Assembly: GCA_011109175.1 (NCBI GenBank)
Contig: RDEW01000010.1
Location: 727,837-791,836, forward strand
Origin: Dicyema japonicum
Lineage: Eukaryota; Dicyemida; Rhombozoa; Dicyemidae
Reading direction: 5' to 3'
Length of the DNA: 64,000 nt
A program made the translations under genes and the position numbers. This document shows, one piece after another, positions 55,435 to 64,000 of the stretch. Within the stretch, counting starts at the first letter, position 1. Every line of letters starts with the position of its first letter. The notes under the pieces were generated by a model that saw only the letters and a list, made by a program, of their open reading frames with translations, ran no database searches and was not told the origin of the DNA.

Positions 55435-55650
55435 TGAGGCGTTATAACGCGTTTGTTTTCCCTGTGCTTCTGTACTATTCTGGAACATATGGAGTCAATC
55501 AGGTACACTGGGAAAAGGAAAACCCCCACCACATAAGTGAAATTCACGAAGATCTTGGACTGTGAAGAAACTCTAAAATGCAAACGACCTAGATGTTCTT
55601 CGAACAATCGCCTTCTAAAGGAAAGCGTAGAGTAATCTAACATGGAAGAT
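55435..55650 (+). pseudogene. APE LINE C-terminal fragment
   Basis: YNAFVFPVLLYYSGTYGVN parallels FYNAFVKPILLYNTGTWGSS at 22260-22320. Confidence 0.5.
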
Positions 55651-55739
55651 TGTCTACGGTGTAGCAGGAGTGACAAAGAGATAACTTTTTTTAGTTGCGT
55701 TTTCCAAAAATAATAATAGTAATACCTGATCAAATACAC

Positions 55740-56248
55740 AATACAATCAAACATTTTTGTTACTTTTTTAATCTGAAATAAAAATATGAATAATCAGACT
55801 AACGTCAGGCGCATGATTTAATTAGGCAATTGCAAAAAAAGTGCACTTAAGGTTTGTCCTGTGTATGAATATTGAAATTTTATTTTTCAAGTAAATTTTA
55901 TCCGATAGTGGTCGAGACAACTGGAGGAATAAGTGGAAAATCACTTCGCTTCCTAAAGAAACTTGGACGCTTAGCTTCACTAAAAAGCCACGACAATACA
56001 ATCAAACATTTTTGTTACTTTTGTAATCTGAAATAAAAATATGAATAATCAGACTAACGTCAGGCCCATGATTTAATTAGGTAATTGCAAAAAAAGTGCA
56101 CTTAAGGTTTGTCCTGTGTATGAATATTGAAATTTTATTTTCAAGTAAATTTTATCCGATAGTGGTCGAGACAACTGGAGGAATAAGTGGAAAATCACTT
56201 CGCTTCCTAAAGAAACTTGGACGCTTAGCTACACTAAAAAGCCACGAC
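55740..56248 (+). repeat. Tandem duplication, two units of about 255 bp
   Basis: Unit 1 (55740-55994) and unit 2 (55995-56248) are nearly identical, both starting AATACAATCAAACATTTTTG and ending AAAAAGCCACGAC. Differences are a few single bases and one T indel. The duplication includes the start of the RLE LINE tail, so it arose after that insertion. Confidence 0.85.
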
Positions 56249-56356
56249 GCACGTGAGACCCAGTAGCTACTCCAGTTGATCTCTGTTGCAGTTGTGAGAG
56301 GCAACGCAACGTCGATAATGTCGGCGGGGTCCACTTTGGATGGATGGCAGTTTTAA
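56161..56356 (+). pseudogene. RLE LINE tail
   Basis: VVETTGGISGKSLRFLKKLG, then one stop (TAG in place of the Trp codon), then LLQLISVAVVRGNATSIMSA and GSTLDGW. The family copy at 23255-23452 keeps Trp at that point. Confidence 0.7.
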
Positions 56357-56494
56357 ATATGCTTTACTGGGGATAAATTGGAAACTATGTTATAAATTAG
56401 GTTATAAAATAAATTAATTAGGTCAACTAAATTATAATATGATTATATGTATGATAGATTATTAAAGATTATATTTTTACATTATTTTACAAAA

Positions 56495-56745
56495 AACGTG
56501 GCGCCATGTGGTGCTACGTGGATAGTTTGTCAAAATTATTTTCCTTCCTTCCGATAGCGTCACTAGATCCACCTTACTGAGGAGGCGCCCAATTCCTGGC
56601 CGGCATCAAGAGGATCCAACAATTCTTCCCCGAGGACAACGTCGTTACCTGGTGACAAGTTCTGGAGTGCTGGAACGAGTCAGGATCGAGATGTTAGTTA
56701 GTTTGGTTACCCTTGGTCTTTGGAAATAATTTTAATTTTTAAGAT
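56495..56745 (+). repeat. Composite repeat, best copy (leader plus LINE 3' end)
   Basis: CGTGGCGCCATGTGGTGCTA, CGATAGCGTCACTAGATCCA, CTGAGGAGGCGCCCAATTCC and GGCCGGCATCAAGAGGATCC, a body of about 90 bp, and the 3' end TTAGTTAGTTTGGTTACCCT with TTGGTCTTTGGAAATAA. About 250 bp with no RT or endonuclease sequence. Confidence 0.65.
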
Positions 56746-56959
56746 TATTATGGGGGACGTCACATGTATCAATTTTCTTACTACAAACATTGTCGAGAAA
56801 GAAATCTGGAACGGTAGCTTGGCGCTTGTCCCTTAACTACTACCAAGCAAACTATTTGGTAGTTGTTTGGTATGGAAATAAGTTGGGTATTTCTGTTTGC
56901 TACAAATGTAGTCAGTTTTCTCCACGATCAGGTGACCCATAAGAAAAAAAATTACATCC

Positions 56960-57497
56960 TTATCTGTACAGGAGTGGACAATCGTCCTCTCCACTATGCT
57001 TATCGTGCTTTCTTGACGACCAGAAGACGGGTCACCTCTTCTCTTGTCCGGGTCCACTTCCTAGTTCTGTACAGGACCAAATATACCTGTCGGAGCTCTG
57101 GGAGCGTCCGCTCTTGGCTGTAACGAAGAAATTGAAATATCAATTAGTTCAGAAAAGTCTAAATCCAAAGAAGAATTGAAATACCAATCAGTGAGCTGTA
57201 CTTAGTCTGCATCCGTATACAAAAGACACTCTGAACAAGTTCCCTCATCTACCATGACACATGATTCATTCTTAGTTAATCTGCAAGTAAAGAACAAGGC
57301 GTTGGGACGAATTAAGCGTTTCAATATTTTATCCAATTTAGTGTCTGTAAGGCACGAATTATTCTAAGGAAACCAGCAATATTCACACTTGATTTTTCCT
57401 CAAAAAACATGGACGCTTGTGTCGATGAGTTGGTTTGAACGTTTTCTTTCGGTATTGATGGAGATGTTATTTTTACATCCATCCTATATTCGTCCAT
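56960..57497 (-). CDS. Possible unrecognised spliced gene
   Basis: From ATG 57497 the minus strand reads MDEYRMDVKITSPSIPKENV, then LDKILKRLIRPNALFFTCRL, LTDWYFNSSLDLDFSELIDI and KHDKHSGEDDCP. Four candidate introns (29, 27, 20 and 24 nt; for example the one starting GTATATTTGG near 57090) would remove every stop and give 146 codons. The product is acidic and serine-rich with no domain I recognise. Because GT and AG are frequent, such a chain could arise by chance; alternatively the part at 57010-57120 may belong to something on the plus strand. Confidence 0.3.
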
Positions 57498-57722
57498 TGT
57501 TGCTATGTAGAGAATTTTTTCTTGTGTCTCAGATGATCTCTTGGATCTTTACGAAACTCTAATACCTAGTTTCTTTTTCCAACGTTTCATGAAGGATTGT
57601 GTAGCCTCCCTGTTGAAAAATAACTCTAAAGTCAAAAGAAGAAATACGTCACTTGTGAGGATAGGCGTCACTTTTTGGGATCCATAGAATTGTTTTGAAT
57701 CTGATAGGAAATCGGTAACTAG

Positions 57723-58135
57723 ATGCTTCCTATGCCAAAATTTGAACACATTGCGAATTTTTGCAAGGAAAAAGGAAGGCACTTAATTTGTGGTTGGGAA
57801 CACAATATGAGCTCTTGCTTGGCTAATGACAGTAAAAAATGCATTAACTGTTGGATAGTTAAAATTATATTCATCCCCAGTCTCTTTTCCGAGGCGGTGA
57901 CGTTCAAAAATGGTCAGGGCTATCTACGTATCTACAAGGAGCTAGGCGACCCATACAGAAGATTTGAGATCGACCATAAAAAAGATACTATGATATATTT
58001 TTTCTGCAGACATAAAAGAAGTCACTTCCGGAGTGCAGTTGGATCACTGGAGGAGCATTTTTTCGAGGAGAATTTGAAAGATGCTGGAGGCTGGGGTCAC
58101 CTAATTAGTGAGTTAATCCTTTTTTCTTGAGATTT
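57723..58135 (+). pseudogene. EEHR-tail LINE fragment
   Basis: A 135-codon open frame whose last third reads FRSAVGSLEEHFFEENLKDA and ends at a GGGGTCACCTAATTAGTGAG 3' signature. The first two thirds (HLICGWEHNMSS) are not recognisable; they may be decayed LINE sequence. Confidence 0.5.
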
Positions 58136-58179
58136 TAATATAAATTATTAAAATAAACCATCATGAAATTATGATCGGA

Positions 58180-58470
58180 TTTTTTTGGCTGAACGTCTGA
58201 TGACTGTCGTGGGTTCGAATCTGAAAGATGGACTTTTCAGTAAAGGTCAATTCTCATAAACCGGATCCCACCTGAGAAAAGACGAGTCCTCGCATGATAG
58301 TTGTAAAAAAGGGATGCTCTTTTTTCTCTCTGACAAACTCACTGGTGAAAATTGCCATTATGAAACCTCTTCCTCCTAATGGAATAGTTGTTTCCCCTAG
58401 CAACTGCCAGAGAATTCCTTTGGAACAGCTATTCGGTTTCCCGTTGCTCATTACTCACTTTCGATGTCAG
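58180..58470 (+). repeat. tRNA-derived SINE, copy 3
   Basis: CTGAACGTCTGATGACTG, then the B box GGGTTCGAATCTG at about 58211. The 3' half shares GAGAATTCCTTTGGAACAGC, TTGCTCATTACTCAC and TTCGATGTCA with 23640-23860. Confidence 0.65.
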
Positions 58471-58700
58471 TGATCTTAGAAGAATTCTTGAGTTAGTGGG
58501 ATCCGAATAAGGCTTTTTATTTTAAATGCTCTATCCTGAAAGAAAGGTCAATATTGGTGCCATAATCCAATTCCGTCAATGGACCTTAATTAAAAAAAAA
58601 TCGTCGAAAACTCTAATCAAGATTAATCTCTGCCCTCAAACTTTGAACAACAAAATAAAAACCAAAGACTAAAATCCATAGTTCAAATGGACTTGAGTAA
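58471..58700. other. Spacer
   Basis: Nothing recognised. Confidence 0.3.
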
Positions 58701-59247
58701 TTTCCTCTTAAAAAAACCAGTCCAAAACAAAAGTAATTCGACTCGTCTCAAAAGTTGATTAAAGCCTACCAGAAGAAAACTAATAACCAAAATAAATTTT
58801 CTAACGTGACAAAATATTGCTCAAAAATCGCCTACAACGACCACAAGAAGTCGGATATTCCCTTCTTTTCCCAGAAAACTGAAAAGATATCAAGAGTCGA
58901 TTTATTTTACCGAAAACAACTGCAGTCATACGAAGATAGCTTACTCTCATGGTCCTGATTGGATTCCTATAATATTTCTAGAAGATTTTGGTGAACATAA
59001 CCATGACAAAATCTACAACTATTAATTAAACAAATTTTATATAGACATTGTAAAAACCTACAAACATTCATCCCATTCTGAATGGGAAACTAACAAATGA
59101 TTTACCATCTCATTCTTCGCTTTAAAAAAATGGTCGACATCTCCTAATCTTGCATCACTGTCCAATTTCACCCGTTCTGAGTTTTCGTACGAGCCTGGCC
59201 TTCACGATAACATGTTCCGCGAAGGGGATTGATTTTAAATTATCCCA
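58700..59247 (+). pseudogene. Jockey-like LINE RT fragment
   Basis: The plus strand reads RVDLFYRKQLQSYEDSLLS, then in another register HGPDWIPIIFLEDFGEH (the GPDGIPxxFLK start of the RT fingers). It ends in a block that forms one arm of a perfect inverted repeat. Confidence 0.5.
59195..59247 (+). repeat. Left arm of a perfect 53-bp inverted repeat
   Basis: CTGGCCTTCACGATAACATG...TTTTAAATTATCCCA is the exact reverse complement of 59793-59845. The arms enclose 545 bp containing a hAT relic. Confidence 0.85.
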
Positions 59248-59289
59248 TCTGAGAACTTTTCTGTTCTATTGATATCTACAGGCAGGGGC

Positions 59290-59580
59290 GTGCCAAAGCT
59301 TTTTTAATTTACTAAACACTAAACAAAGTCACTTGCTTTCATGTCCAATCGCTCCTTTGCTGTAAAAAGTCTATATCACAGCCTCTCTTGTCAGGAGTTT
59401 CTTTTCAATGCTGATCAAAGATAAACGAGAGGCGCTGATTTGATATCGAAGACTTCAAATATGTTTTTATCTGTTTAACCTTGAAAAGAACGTTCACAAC
59501 CATCAATTGAGTAGCCAACTGTGAGTATTAAACGATATGCTATGCACAAAGTCGGAAAAAGATCCCAGATGCAATAATCC
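59290..59580 (-). pseudogene. hAT transposase C-terminus, copy of 24380-24720
   Basis: The nucleotide sequence AACGAGAGGCGCTGATTTGA, TATCGAAGACTTCAAATATG and the following 100 bp match 24505-24640, in the same strand orientation. Coding is disrupted. Confidence 0.65.
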
Positions 59581-59792
59581 CTTAAGAACACGCTAACATT
59601 GATGAAGCTCCGACAACGCTACAGGCACATCTCGATAATTATAACATCACTGTTATTTGACAATCAGCTTACACCTTAGCCGTCGAAATACACCATTACA
59701 GCTTTTACTTTTAATTGTCAACTATTTAATGTCAACCGTGAAGTAAAGATCTTTGAAAAAGTTCCCCCTGTGACAAAAACTGCTAAGATACT

Positions 59793-59845
59793 TGGGATAA
59801 TTTAAAATCAATCCCCTTCGCGGAACATGTTATCGTGAAGGCCAG
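59793..59845 (-). repeat. Right arm of the perfect 53-bp inverted repeat
   Basis: Exact reverse complement of 59195-59247. No clear target duplication: the outer flanks are TACGAG on the left and ACGAAA on the right. Confidence 0.85.
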
Positions 59846-59879
59846 ACGAAACTTAATCCTGCTATTTCTGAAGTCAAAC

Positions 59880-60960
59880 TAAAACTTATATTCAAACAAT
59901 TCATCAGAACTGCCCAGAACTACCCTAGTCCCGGCCTGTCTAGCTGTGTTTCGTACTCAAATTTACAAAAAAAAACTTAAAAAACTCAAAGAGTGGGCTT
60001 GCGAGCAATTACAAATTGTAGCCTGGGTACATCTGTAGACCATCTACATTGGGGAACTTGCATTCTTCTAATGGAAGATTATTTTTCGTGCGAAACTTAC
60101 AATTCCTTAATGACGAACGAATCCTGTGCATCTCTCTCAATGACCTAACCGAAACAACAAATCACAGATTTATTGTTTCTACGGTCATAAACAGAAATTG
60201 GATGCTAAGAAAATTCATCCCCCATCTCAAAAGTTTACCATGACGAGAACAATCCATGATTTTTGTATAGAATAGGGCCAACCATTGCCAAAACCTTGTT
60301 GGCAGGCCTCCTCCACCAATCGACTATTCGGAAACAATCCTTGCAAATTCGCTCTGGACTCTGGGGTGTATTTGAGTTTTGGATCCCCTCACCGGACCAA
60401 CTAAGTGACATTATTTATCAAATCCTTTCCGGACCACCAATGACACTAAGGGACTTTCAGTCTGGATGGACGCTTGATGGACACATGTTTGTGAGGTCAG
60501 GGTAACTAATTAACTATTTGGAAGCTTTTTGATATAAGGATAAACATTCTTGATGCCTGGAAGATATGAGATTCCCCTTCACTGAACAGGCCCATTTGCC
60601 TCCTCTGATCATGAGTGAAATTCTGGATAAACTAATTCTAGATAAACTTATCGATCACGACTTACCTGACGACCAAAACAGGATTCAATTCTGAAGGCAT
60701 ACGATATCAGTTACACAGTGCACAACGATGATTACCTTGTCTCCCGTTTTATTTAACTTATTCCTGCGTTGCTTGCTATGAAATATATGGATGATATAAT
60801 CTTCGAATTTAGGGACCGATCGGTCCGAAGAAAAGTTAAACTCATTATCCACAAAAGCGGAGAAGTAATGCACTACGATATTTACCTTTAATAAAAGGCT
60901 GACCAAATCTGACATATTTATGGTTCTTAACAGATAACAAAATCTTGCACAAAGTGAAAA
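59880..60960 (+). pseudogene. Decayed LINE sequence (RT pieces)
   Basis: 60600-60690 reads LPPLIMSEILDKLILDKLID. Near 60730-60850, TLSPVLFNLFLRCL and YMDDIIFEFRD-like codons are motifs B and C of a Jockey-like RT (YMDD). The upstream open stretches at 60049-60243 and 60263-60505 are not assigned. Confidence 0.45.
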
Positions 60961-61099
60961 ACTTGAGTCACTTTCGACTCTTGTGACTGAAAGGTTTCAG
61001 CCACTAAGATAATGCGTATTTTAGGGTCTTTCTTATCAACTCATCGTTTGACCTGTTTGACTAAATGATCCAACAAGAATATGTATCTTTAATTTAAGA

Positions 61100-61310
61100 A
61101 TCACCATTAAATTAAAGAAGAGAATTAGGTGACCAAACATTTCTTAGCTAACACCTTTTCAAGTAAAGGAGATCCCAAAGAGCGCTGCTGGTTATTTGAG
61201 CAAATCTCGTTCGCCATCCTGAGAGCTATACCCAGTTAGGGACCCGCTGTATGACTATTTGCTCACTTTTTTCTGTAGTAAATTTTTAATATCCACTCAT
61301 ACAAAATAAT
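61100..61310 (+). pseudogene. RLE LINE sub-family tail, copy of 25130-25355
   Basis: AGCGCTGCTGGTTATTTGAG and CAAATCTCGTTCGCCATC encode RCWLFEQISFAI, as at 25240. It ends within 10 nt of the LYAR stop codon on the other strand. Confidence 0.5.
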
Positions 61311-61317
61311 AAAAAAA

Positions 61318-61997
61318 TCATTTATTAACAAGTGACACATGCTTGTTAGAAACTAAAAACAGTTTATTGGCGGATATTTTATTAATAATTTTATCCCAAT
61401 ATTCATCAGAAATGGAAATGCCCAAACAGCTCACAACTCTTCTACGAAGAGATGATTTCTTCAACCGAGGTTTAGAGGACTCCTTCAACGATGAAATTAC
61501 CGATGCAATCACTGTCTTTGATGTCTTCTCATTCGCTATTGGTTTTGATTCAATTTTAGGAGCAGAGTTAACGGAAGACACAATTTCCCATACTTTTTCG
61601 ATAACAGTCTCATTCCTGATCGTAAGGGCACTCATTAAGTAATTCTACAATCAGAAAATTCATACTTTAAATGCTTTTGGCTTTATAGGAAGATTGGAGA
61701 CGTTAGCAAGGCTTCGAAGAATGGAAATTATTTGTGGTGAGATTCCCAAAGGAGGATCTAACAAACAAGCTCGAATGTTAGATTGAAACATGTCCTTTTT
61801 GGGCGTTGATTTTGGAGTTAGCCCACACATGTCGTGTGAGAAATAATTTTGGAGACTAAACGTTAGGGAATTAATTACTCAAAAGTCAATCTGCATTCAA
61901 TACAGGACAATGTACTGAACTTACATTCATTCAGATGTCCTGATACTTGACGTTTTTGTAGCGAAGATCCACATTCGTCACATACAAATATAACCAT
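61318..61997 (-). CDS. LYAR: LYAR zinc-finger protein, three exons
   Basis: A nucleolar cell-growth regulator in animals that binds nucleic acid and is linked to rRNA processing. ATG 61997: MVIFVCDECGSSLQKRQVSG and HLNECK form the first C2HC finger. SCIECRLTF, after intron 61856-61878 (23 nt) continuing LQNYFSHDMCG, forms the second with the family spacing (C-x2-C..F..Y..H..C). After a shorter middle and PKAFK, intron 61645-61665 (21 nt) leads to NYLMSALTIRNETVIEKVWE (the KNxL......I...W motif). KTVIASVISSLKESSKPRLK to the end matches the C-terminal winged-helix-like KGTIKAVLKQAPDNEITIKK region. 211 residues, shorter than the human 379 because the Lys-rich middle is missing. The frame is intact after splicing. 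Confidence 0.9.
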
Positions 61998-62614
61998 AAC
62001 GTGATTTTAACTTAAATTTTCATGATTTAAATAAATTATAATTTTAATATATAAAAATTAATTTTTATAAACTCAAAATTGATTCAAATTTATAATCTTA
62101 CAAATCTATTAAAATAAATAAAATAAAATCTTACAAATCTGAAAACCTTGTATCAGCTTTTGCCTTTCCATTTTTTTTCCTGTCATACCGTTTCCGATTC
62201 CGTAATTAAGAAGAAATAATTAACGGCAAACACTTTATTGATAATAGTTAAACAATCAATTCGAGGACCATACGGGAACCGCAAATACCCTCATAGGATT
62301 TTTACGGAAGTTGGCTCAAACAGGCATCTTACTATCAAAGATCCGATGTCATGTTGGAATGAAACCGATTTTGGTTATAACATTTTTTTAAAAGGTTTTG
62401 GGTCTCATTGGACCGATCTGAGTAAGAGGCTGTCAGAATAAAGTTGGAAATAGAGAAACTTCAACACAAGAGGTGTTCCATGGTATTTCTCACCCTTCTA
62501 CGGGAAAAAGACTCGTCGGGCCTTCTGTTTGTACTGTCGAGTTCAAGGAGTTCAAGTTGTACTGGACTATTATCTTTATTTAACAAACAATAAAAAAGTT
62601 AATATATTTATTAA
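61998..62614. other. Spacer with an unassigned 67-codon frame
   Basis: AT-rich to 62220. At 62238-62441 (+) a frame reads GPYGNRKYPHRIFTEVGSNR and CWNETDFGYNIFLKGFGSHW. No domain is recognised; I do not call it a gene. Confidence 0.3.
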
Positions 62615-63660
62615 TCAACTACCTTCCTCGCCTGCCTGTTCGACAGCCTCCTCAGGCAGGTTCGATTCTGGTTGCTGAAACAACTCCGAGAGCGCATTGT
62701 CAAATTGAACCCTCTGCCCATATGGCATCTCAGGGCTCTGCCTCCTATACTCCAGTGTCAGACTCTCTAGGGTCCGCTTTAATACAGTGGACTGTAGATA
62801 GGCCTAGAGCTTCCTATCTACCCCCAACTGCTTCAGATAACCCTTGTGGTACTTTGTTGCAATTCCTTCCCACGTCATTACTATAGGAATAACGAGGACC
62901 TTGCAACCAAGCATCTGCCCCATCTCGTTTGCAAGAAAGTCATACTTCCTTTTTTTCTCCACCTCCACAGTCTGCAAACGGTCTTGAGACGTGATGCCAA
63001 CCTCTATGATAAGGACTTGGCCAGACTCCTTATCGTGTACCACAATGTCCGGTTTATTGTGCTTGACTAGCACCGAGGTACGGATAACACTGTCTACCTT
63101 AATTTGGACCCTGGTGTTCTCTACTACAGATTGCACCTTATGAGTCCGCAACTTTCTGGTGTGGCGAATACCATACTTATTGCATAGTAGAAGATGAAGA
63201 CTCCTTACTACCTCGTTATGCCTCCACACATAGTCGTGGCAGAGCATGGATCCACATCGAGTGGCTAAATGATCAACCGACATGCTCCTTGACTTACAGT
63301 GGGGACATGTATTTGTTGATCGACCCCAAAAAATATTGCGGTCTTGCATATACGTGTACAGCGCCTCCGATCGAGGTGAGTTGTCACCGTATTTTAGCCA
63401 TATTGTCGACGACTTAAGGTCGACATGTGGGTTGTCCAATGCTCTAAAGAGGACTTTATGAAGGTTTTTTAAGTTGATCTTTTCCATCAAATTATTATAT
63501 TGTAATTCGATCAACGCCTTCACATTTACTAGCCCACCATCATGAACACCATACTTAGCAGACAAAAAAGGTTTGATAGTGCCTAGGTGGGTTGCCCGTG
63601 TTTTCTCGGTCGTTATTATGGCGTGCTTCCTAGCAGTAATAATATTAATTAAAATTTTTA
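62615..63660 (-). mobile_element. 5'-truncated LINE of the second RLE family (RT C-terminus, zinc knuckle, endonuclease)
   Basis: A minus-strand frame runs from about 63660 to 62802 without interruption: NNLMEKINLKNLHKVLFRAL, CPHCKSRSMSVDHLATRCGS and YVWRHNEVVRSLH (zinc-binding domain), then HNKPDIVVHDKESGQVLIIE (PD-(D/E)xK endonuclease: PD, then E after a beta strand) and VVIPIVMTWEGIATKYHK-like residues. A single TAG at 62802 interrupts RKL/AYLQSTVLKRTLESLT, after which the frame continues to TGA at 62615. The RT palm is missing on the upstream side. Fairly young: only one stop. Confidence 0.8.
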
Positions 63661-63715
63661 ATTAGCGAAAAAAATCAAAATATTAAAAAAAAATTTAATT
63701 ATAACTTTTATTGTG

Positions 63716-64000
63716 ATGTCTGATGATCCGTCGCAAAATGATGACCCTTTTAAGAATCTACGAAGAAAAGTCTTGTTTAATTTCAATGGTAGAACCCAGA
63801 ATTAGAAAAACGGTTGATTGAACTCAAAAAACGCCAGTTTTCCCGCGAATACAATAAAATGACCTCAAATGTTTCCTCACGTGGGTGAAAACTCAAACAG
63901 TTGCTAAAGAAGGTAAATCATATTAAATATGGAAGTGAGAGTGGTTGAAAAGAGTTTAATGTCACTGTTTAATTTTATAACGACTGTTGTATGTGCTTTT
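63716..64000 (+). CDS. TMEM199: TMEM199/Vma12-type V-ATPase assembly factor, 5' part (runs off the window)
   Basis: An ER protein that helps assemble the V-ATPase Vo sector. ATG 63716: MSDDPSQNDDPFKNLRRK; intron 63770-63792 (23 nt); NPELEKRLIELKKRQFSREY and NKMTSNVSS match the family's NPELxxRLExIKxxLAxxEYKRMTRNV. Intron 63881-63900 (20 nt), mini-exon of 12 nt, intron 63913-63935 (23 nt), then VRVVEKSLMSLFNFITTVVC, the first transmembrane segment. The remainder lies beyond 64000. The 12-nt exon between two tiny introns is notable. It is divergent from the LINE fragment 62615-63660, whose upstream end is 55 nt away. Confidence 0.85.

Noticed and set aside
55221-55754. 177-codon open frame on the minus strand
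   Set aside because: It is antisense to a recognisable LINE C-terminus on the plus strand and has low-complexity Tyr runs from AATAATAAT repeats.
57005-57115. Identification of the 57-kb candidate as an eIF4E-T or nuclear-receptor homologue
   Set aside because: Only scattered residues matched from memory; no domain signature was present.
61343-61642. 99-codon plus-strand frame opposite LYAR exon 3
   Set aside because: Antisense shadow; the minus strand splices into a recognised protein.
1-64000. CRISPR arrays, bacterial operons or rRNA genes
   Set aside because: No regularly spaced repeats, no Shine-Dalgarno-led gene strings and no rRNA-like sequence were seen; the genes are eukaryotic and spliced.

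Overview
The window is nuclear DNA from an animal with a compact gene structure. It is AT-rich (clearly above 60 % by eye), carries many decayed retrotransposons and DNA transposons, and holds a few conserved host genes cut by extremely short introns. I can place more than 20 GT..AG introns of about 20-31 nt, most of them 21-24 nt, by aligning exons to well-known animal proteins. Introns this short, in genes that look animal, are reported for dicyemid mesozoans. A dicyemid, or another highly reduced animal parasite, is my best guess. This is an inference: there is no marker gene here that settles it.

Host genes, left to right: an MBOAT1/2-type lysophospholipid acyltransferase (10225-11659, +), DNA topoisomerase I (37066-34946, -), an AP-1 sigma adaptin (42501-42992, +), the DEAD-box splicing helicase DDX46/Prp5 (54534-51837, -), the nucleolar zinc-finger protein LYAR (61997-61318, -) and the start of TMEM199/Vma12 (63716 to the window end, +). 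Several of these do not appear as long ORFs because introns break them every 60-250 nt. Weaker gene candidates lie at 48997-49362 (-), 56960-57497 (-) and 44630-44838 (+). TOP1, DDX46 and MBOAT each carry one or more small frame breaks, two of them in homopolymer runs. These look like assembly indels but could be real.

The rest is mobile DNA. At 200-3290 there is an almost intact LINE with a PHD finger, a YLDD reverse transcriptase and a restriction-like endonuclease (RLE). Its C-terminal tail recurs as 5'-truncated fragments across the window. An APE-type LINE is present twice around a single N at 20094, and a Jockey-like LINE covers 25500-28350. A second RLE-LINE family occurs at 62615-63660, 47450-48900 and 32640-33010. 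DNA elements include pogo/Tigger copies (7933-8823, 17107-17480, 37672-38215), a Tc1 copy (29041-30270), hAT relics (17955, 24380, 45660, 59290) and a GINGER-type integrase element with terminal inverted repeats and a 5-bp target duplication (33318-34452). A tRNA-derived SINE family has three copies, and a family of short composite repeats joins a LINE 5' leader to a LINE 3' end.

The genes are functionally unrelated housekeeping genes (lipid remodelling, DNA topology, vesicle coats, splicing, nucleolus, V-ATPase assembly). I see no operon logic. The contrast between tiny introns and large transposon-filled spacers is the main architectural feature.
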